Shown piece after piece: positions 60,966 through 64,000 of a stretch of 64,000 bases of DNA. A program made the translations under genes and the position numbers. The notes beneath the pieces are model-generated. The model was not told the origin of the DNA, searched no databases, and saw nothing but the letters and a program-made list of their open reading frames with translations. How positions within the stretch are numbered: position 1 is the stretch's first letter; every line of letters starts with the position of its first letter. Origin of the DNA: UBA6921 sp964532385 (GTDB taxonomy: Bacteria; Pseudomonadota; Gammaproteobacteria; SG8-11); assembly GCA_964532385.1 (NCBI GenBank), contig CAZHHW010000001.1:1-64000 (forward strand). Reading direction: 5' to 3'.

Positions 60966-61019
60966 CACCCCTCCTCATTTTCGAGGAGGGGTGGACGCGC
61001 AGCGGACGGGGTGGTGGGG
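60966..61019. repeat. hairpin intergenic repeat between gspG and gspH
   Basis: CACCCCTCCTC (60966-60976) pairs perfectly with GAGGAGGGGTG (60983-60993). GGACGGGGTGGTGGGG follows. It belongs to the same style of C/G-run repeats as 53268-53290. It may affect read-through from gspG, so that less of the minor pseudopilins is made. Confidence 0.72.
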
Positions 61020-61081
61020 TGGGTATACCCAGCACTGCCACGGTCTCAAAGTAGCCCTTGAACAGCTTCCCACTCGAGTCA

Positions 61082-61744
61082 ATGGACGTGAAAACTAAAT
61101 TATCTTGCTGTGGCACGACCGAGGGGAGATTTCAGCGCCGCTGTGCGGGCTTTACCCTGATCGAGCTGATGGTGGTGATTTTCATCATCGGCATCATTGC
61201 GGGCTACGCCACCTTGTCGGTGGGGCAAAGTCATACGCGCGTGCTGCAAGACGAAATCAAGCGTTTACAAAGTCTGCTGACGCTGGCCGGCGACGAAGCG
61301 GTGTTGCAGTCCGAGGAGCTTGCGATCGAGGTCTACCGCAACGGGTATCGCTTCATGCATCTGGAGCAGGTGGAGCAGGAATGGGAATGGCAGCCGGTGC
61401 TGGACAATGCGATTTTTCGCGTGCGCTGTTTCCCGGAGGGCATTGAACTGGGTGCGCAGATCGAAGGCACCCCCGCCGTGCTGGAACAATTGGATTGCGC
61501 TGCCGAGGCGGCCAAGAGCGACAAAGAAAAAAATCCCGACGGGATTAAAGATGAAAAGTCGGTAACCAATAAATCCACGAAACCCGAAGATATTCCACCG
61601 CGCATTTTTCTGCTGTCGAGCGGTGAAATGACGCCGTTCGAATTGACCTTGTCGCTGCCCGATAAAAGCAGCTTGCGCCTGGCCGGTGATTTGACCGGCA
61701 AACTCACACAGCCGGTACCGGGCGATGCAAAGAAACAGTCCTAA
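61082..61744 (+). CDS. gspH: type II secretion minor pseudopilin GspH
   Basis: A 220-residue prepilin with the peptidase site CAGFTLIELMVVIFIIGIIAGYA near residues 22-44. A beta domain follows, as does an unusual charged insert (about 150-180: SDKEKNPDGIKDEK...). The ATG at 61082 has no clear ribosome site; a TTG at 61058 is an alternative. The end overlaps gspI by 20 bases. Confidence 0.9.
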   Translation: MDVKTKLSCCGTTEGRFQRRCAGFTLIELMVVIFIIGIIAGYATLSVGQSHTRVLQDEIKRLQSLLTLAGDEAVLQSEELAIEVYRNGYRFMHLEQVEQEWEWQPVLDNAIFRVRCFPEGIELGAQIEGTPAVLEQLDCAAEAAKSDKEKNPDGIKDEKSVTNKSTKPEDIPPRIFLLSSGEMTPFELTLSLPDKSSLRLAGDLTGKLTQPVPGDAKKQS

Positions 61745-62105
61745 TGCGCGCGGGTTCACCTTGCTGGAAGTGCTGGTCGCGCTCGCCATCCTGGCGCTGG
61801 CGCTGGCGGCGGGCATCAAAACAGCCGGGTCAAATATCGACAATGCCGCTTATCTGCGCGACCGCACGCTGGCGCATTGGGTGGCCATGAACAAACTCAC
61901 TGAAATGCAGGTGTTCAATAAATTTCCCAGTGCCGGGAGCAGCGAGCATGGCTCTTTGTTGCTGGCGGGGTCGGAGTGGTATTGGACGGTGCAAACCACC
62001 GTCAACAAGTCGATCCCAACCTATGAATTTGGTGTGGCCAACATCGAAGTACGCCACACCGAAGATGCGAAACAGCCGTTGGCCACATTGAGCGCGGCGT
62101 ACTAG
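61725..62105 (+). CDS. gspI: type II secretion minor pseudopilin GspI
   Basis: A 126-residue prepilin. The peptidase site NARGFTLLEVLVALAILALALAAGI lies at 7-31, and the C-terminal fold has WVAMNKLTEMQVF as in GspI. GspI starts the tip complex with GspJ and GspK. It overlaps gspH by 20 bases and the gspJ frame starts 2 bases after its stop. Confidence 0.95.
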   Translation: MQRNSPNARGFTLLEVLVALAILALALAAGIKTAGSNIDNAAYLRDRTLAHWVAMNKLTEMQVFNKFPSAGSSEHGSLLLAGSEWYWTVQTTVNKSIPTYEFGVANIEVRHTEDAKQPLATLSAAY

Positions 62106-62106
62106 C

Positions 62107-62823
62107 GTGGTTCGCCTGCCTATGCCTATCAGGAATTTTTTGAGACGCGACATGATGGATCAAACAATGCACTCCTTCCCCCTGCAAGGGAGAAGGAGTG
62201 CGTTGAGTCGTGGAGCGAATTTTTCGGGCGGGTTCACCCTGATCGAGTTGATCGTCGCGATGGCGGTGTTCGCGGTTATGGCGACCATGGCGTACAGCGG
62301 TTTGCAATCGGTGCTGGATGCGCGCGCGCGCACCGAGCAGCATGCGCAGCAACTCGCTGCGTTGCAAACCGCATTTTTCTGGCTGGGCAAAGATATCGAA
62401 CAAGCGGTGCCGCGCGGCGTGCGCGATCCCTATGGCGAACCGGTCAAAGCGCTGCTGGCCGAGCCCACGGCGGAATACGGCCTGGAGTTGACACATGCCG
62501 GCTGGAGCAATCCGTTTGCCAGCGGCAAACGCCAGCGCAGCATGCTGCAACGCGTTGCCTACGGTGTGCATGAAAAGAAATTGCTGCGTAAATACTGGTT
62601 CGATCTGGACCGTGAACACAACAGCGCGGTGTTTGAGACCGTGTTGCTCGAAGGCGTGAGCGCGCTGGAAATGCGTTACGTCGACCATAATCTTCAGTGG
62701 CAAACCCAATGGCCGCCGCTGGGCAGCAAAGAGGTTCTGCCCGTGGCAGTGGAGATCAGTCTTGACATTGAAGGCTTCGGCAAAATCGCGCGCCTGTTTC
62801 GGGTGCCGGAGGGACCGGCGTGA
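62107..62823 (+). CDS. gspJ: type II secretion minor pseudopilin GspJ
   Basis: A 238-residue frame. The peptidase site GGFTLIELIVAMAVFAVMAT begins near residue 41, so from GTG 62107 the leader would be about 41 residues, longer than the usual 6-15. TTG 62203 gives a leader of 10 residues, with AAGGAG 4 bases upstream. That Shine-Dalgarno is provided by the palindromic repeat at 62169-62201. The C-terminal part fits GspJ (ALEMRYVDHNLQWQTQWP). It overlaps gspK by 4 bases. Confidence 0.92.
   Translation: MVRLPMPIRNFLRRDMMDQTMHSFPLQGRRSALSRGANFSGGFTLIELIVAMAVFAVMATMAYSGLQSVLDARARTEQHAQQLAALQTAFFWLGKDIEQAVPRGVRDPYGEPVKALLAEPTAEYGLELTHAGWSNPFASGKRQRSMLQRVAYGVHEKKLLRKYWFDLDREHNSAVFETVLLEGVSALEMRYVDHNLQWQTQWPPLGSKEVLPVAVEISLDIEGFGKIARLFRVPEGPA
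62169..62201. repeat. palindromic repeat in the gspJ leader
   Basis: GCACTCCTTC (62169-62178) and GAAGGAGTGC (62192-62201) are perfect 10-bp arms with an inner CCCT/AGGG pair. The element is similar to the C/G-run repeats at 53268 and 60966. It lies within the translated gspJ frame. Confidence 0.82.
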
Positions 62824-63896
62824 CGGTGCATGATCCTACGCAGCGCGGTGTCGCGTTGATCACCGCTTTGCTGGTGATTGCGCTGGTGGCGGCGGCGGCC
62901 GTGGCGATGTCGTCGCGTCAGCAACTCGATATCCGTCGCACGGCGAATATCCTGCAACGCGATCAGGCCTACGTGTACGCGGAGGGCGCGGAGATGATGG
63001 CGCGCGCGGTGTTGGCAAAAGACAATCCTGCGGAAGATGACAAAGAAGAAGATTGGGGCAAAAGCGGCGTGAGCATTCCGTTCCAGGGCGGCTTGCTGAC
63101 CGGCGCGCTGGAAGATTTACAGGGGCGTTTCAATTTGAACAATGTCGTGAAAGGCGGTGTGGTGTATGCGCCGGATGTCGGCCGCTTGACCCGTTTATTG
63201 ACAATTTTGAGAGGTAAGAACCCTGACGAGGATGTGTGGAAAAACGCCGAGCCCGCTGATTTGGCCCATGCCGTGGTGGACTGGATTGATACCGACAGCA
63301 ACGTGACGACGCCGGGCGGCGCGGAGGACAGCGACTATCTCCAGACCGAACGCCCCTACCGCGCCGCCAACACGCCGATGGCATCCAGCAGCGAGCTGCT
63401 TTTGGTGCGCGGATTCACGCCCGCAATTTATCGTGAAGTGGCGCCTTATGTGACCACGCTGGCGGAGCACACCTTGATCAACGTCAACACAGCAAAACTG
63501 GAAGTGCTGCGCACGCTTGATGAAGACATCAATTGCATCGATGTGACCAAGCTGGGGCGTGACTCGGAGGTACTGACGGCGAGTACGAATGATACGTCTA
63601 CTGAAGTTAAGCCGAAGATTTTCAAGGATGCAGAAGAGTTTCTGGTAGCAGCCGGTGCCGGATGCCAATTAGTCGGGTTTGCCAAAACACCGAAACCAGG
63701 CAGCACACCCCCACCCGCCGGGGCAACGCAAGAACAACCTGCCGCAGTCCTCAGCGTTAACACCAATTACTTCCAGGTGAACGCTTATGCCGAAGTGGGT
63801 CCGGAAGATCATCGGGTCAAAGTGAAGTTATATAGCGTGCTACAGCGCAAGGCAGGTAAAATCGCCACGCTCTCGCGCGCGCAAGGATTTGAGTAA
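62820..63896 (+). CDS. gspK: type II secretion minor pseudopilin GspK
   Basis: A 358-residue protein starting at a GTGA overlap with gspJ. The prepilin segment QRGVALITALLVIALVAAAAVA lacks Glu5, as is normal for GspK, the tip subunit. The large alpha domain includes RFNLNNVV and WIDTDSNVTTPGGAEDSDYL. The C-terminal part has a Pro-rich insert (near 285-300). Confidence 0.95.
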   Translation: MTVHDPTQRGVALITALLVIALVAAAAVAMSSRQQLDIRRTANILQRDQAYVYAEGAEMMARAVLAKDNPAEDDKEEDWGKSGVSIPFQGGLLTGALEDLQGRFNLNNVVKGGVVYAPDVGRLTRLLTILRGKNPDEDVWKNAEPADLAHAVVDWIDTDSNVTTPGGAEDSDYLQTERPYRAANTPMASSSELLLVRGFTPAIYREVAPYVTTLAEHTLINVNTAKLEVLRTLDEDINCIDVTKLGRDSEVLTASTNDTSTEVKPKIFKDAEEFLVAAGAGCQLVGFAKTPKPGSTPPPAGATQEQPAAVLSVNTNYFQVNAYAEVGPEDHRVKVKLYSVLQRKAGKIATLSRAQGFE

Positions 63897-64000
63897 GTGG
63901 CCAAAAAACTTTTGATTCGTTTTCCCCCGCTGTCCCCGGGTGCCGATCCGGCCCTGGTGGATTGGATGCGGACCAGCGGCGACGGCGTGCAGGAAGATAT
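63897..64000 (+). CDS. gspL: type II secretion protein GspL (5' part)
   Basis: The last 104 bases encode the start of a protein (GTG right after the gspK stop) beginning AKKLLIRFPPLSPGADPALVDW. This resembles the cytoplasmic actin-like N-terminus of GspL, and gspL regularly follows gspK. It is cut by the window edge. Confidence 0.82.
   Translation, partial: MAKKLLIRFPPLSPGADPALVDWMRTSGDGVQED

Overview
The window reads as a chromosomal scaffold of an uncultured, respiratory gammaproteobacterium, probably from a metagenome assembly. Pointers to Gammaproteobacteria are a class I (Enterobacteriaceae-type) adenylate cyclase, an lptM-lysA pair, apaG, rnd, mpl, a DUF2058 protein and a type II secretion gspGHIJK(L) operon. 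There is one 100-N assembly gap (27016-27115), and the same 55 bp stands on both sides of it. I see no tRNA, rRNA, CRISPR array, prophage or transposase.

Layout. 1-11.1 kb: a secreted subtilase with Ig-like repeats, a DedA-PAP2-LssY fusion whose phosphatase motifs are lost, Lon-substrate-domain protein, Mpl, RNase D, a DsbC/G-like thioredoxin-fold protein, a cardiolipin-synthase-like enzyme and ApaG. 11.1-14.4 kb: a compact minus-strand unit pairing a TolQ/MotA-like proton channel with a TolR/MotB-like anchor fused to a periplasmic von Willebrand A domain, followed by a polytopic glycosyltransferase-like protein. 14.7-31.8 kb: a large plus-strand respiratory island. It holds a C-family (cbb3-type) haem-copper oxidase with CcoN and an enlarged CcoO, no CcoP, a quarter-length CcoN relative carrying the HxH haem-ligand motif, four other c-type cytochromes, a CcoS-like protein, CcoG, a thioredoxin-like lipoprotein, a formylglycine-enzyme-like protein lacking the catalytic cysteine, a fused transporter/spermidine-synthase-like protein, a phytochelatin-synthase-like peptidase and many small membrane proteins of 30-207 residues. 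ATGA overlaps and short gaps suggest several co-transcribed blocks.

31.8-38 kb: an asparagine synthase, then two DUF5666 lipoproteins flanking a DUF6502 putative regulator. Their divergent promoter region has three TTGGGA-N6-TCCCAA palindromes, one of which encloses a perfect TATAAT. 38-49 kb: DUF2058 protein, a protein with a COQ4-like HDxxHx11E pattern, an MBL-fold hydrolase, a hexosamine-kinase-like protein overlapping a BepA-like M48 protease, a divergent response regulator/histidine kinase pair, a PilZ protein, and a VKOR-SDR pair. 49-55 kb: a vapBC toxin-antitoxin module, membrane proteins, a methyltransferase, lptM-lysA and several palindromic intergenic repeats. 55-64 kb: an esterase, adenylate cyclase, a PAS/degenerate-GGDEF protein, rhombosortase and the start of the type II secretion pseudopilin operon, which runs off the right edge inside gspL.

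The most novel-looking parts are the proton-channel/VWA module, the non-canonical oxidase island with its mini-CcoN, and the triple operator between the DUF5666 and DUF6502 genes. Names of families rest on motif recognition by eye; no database search was possible.
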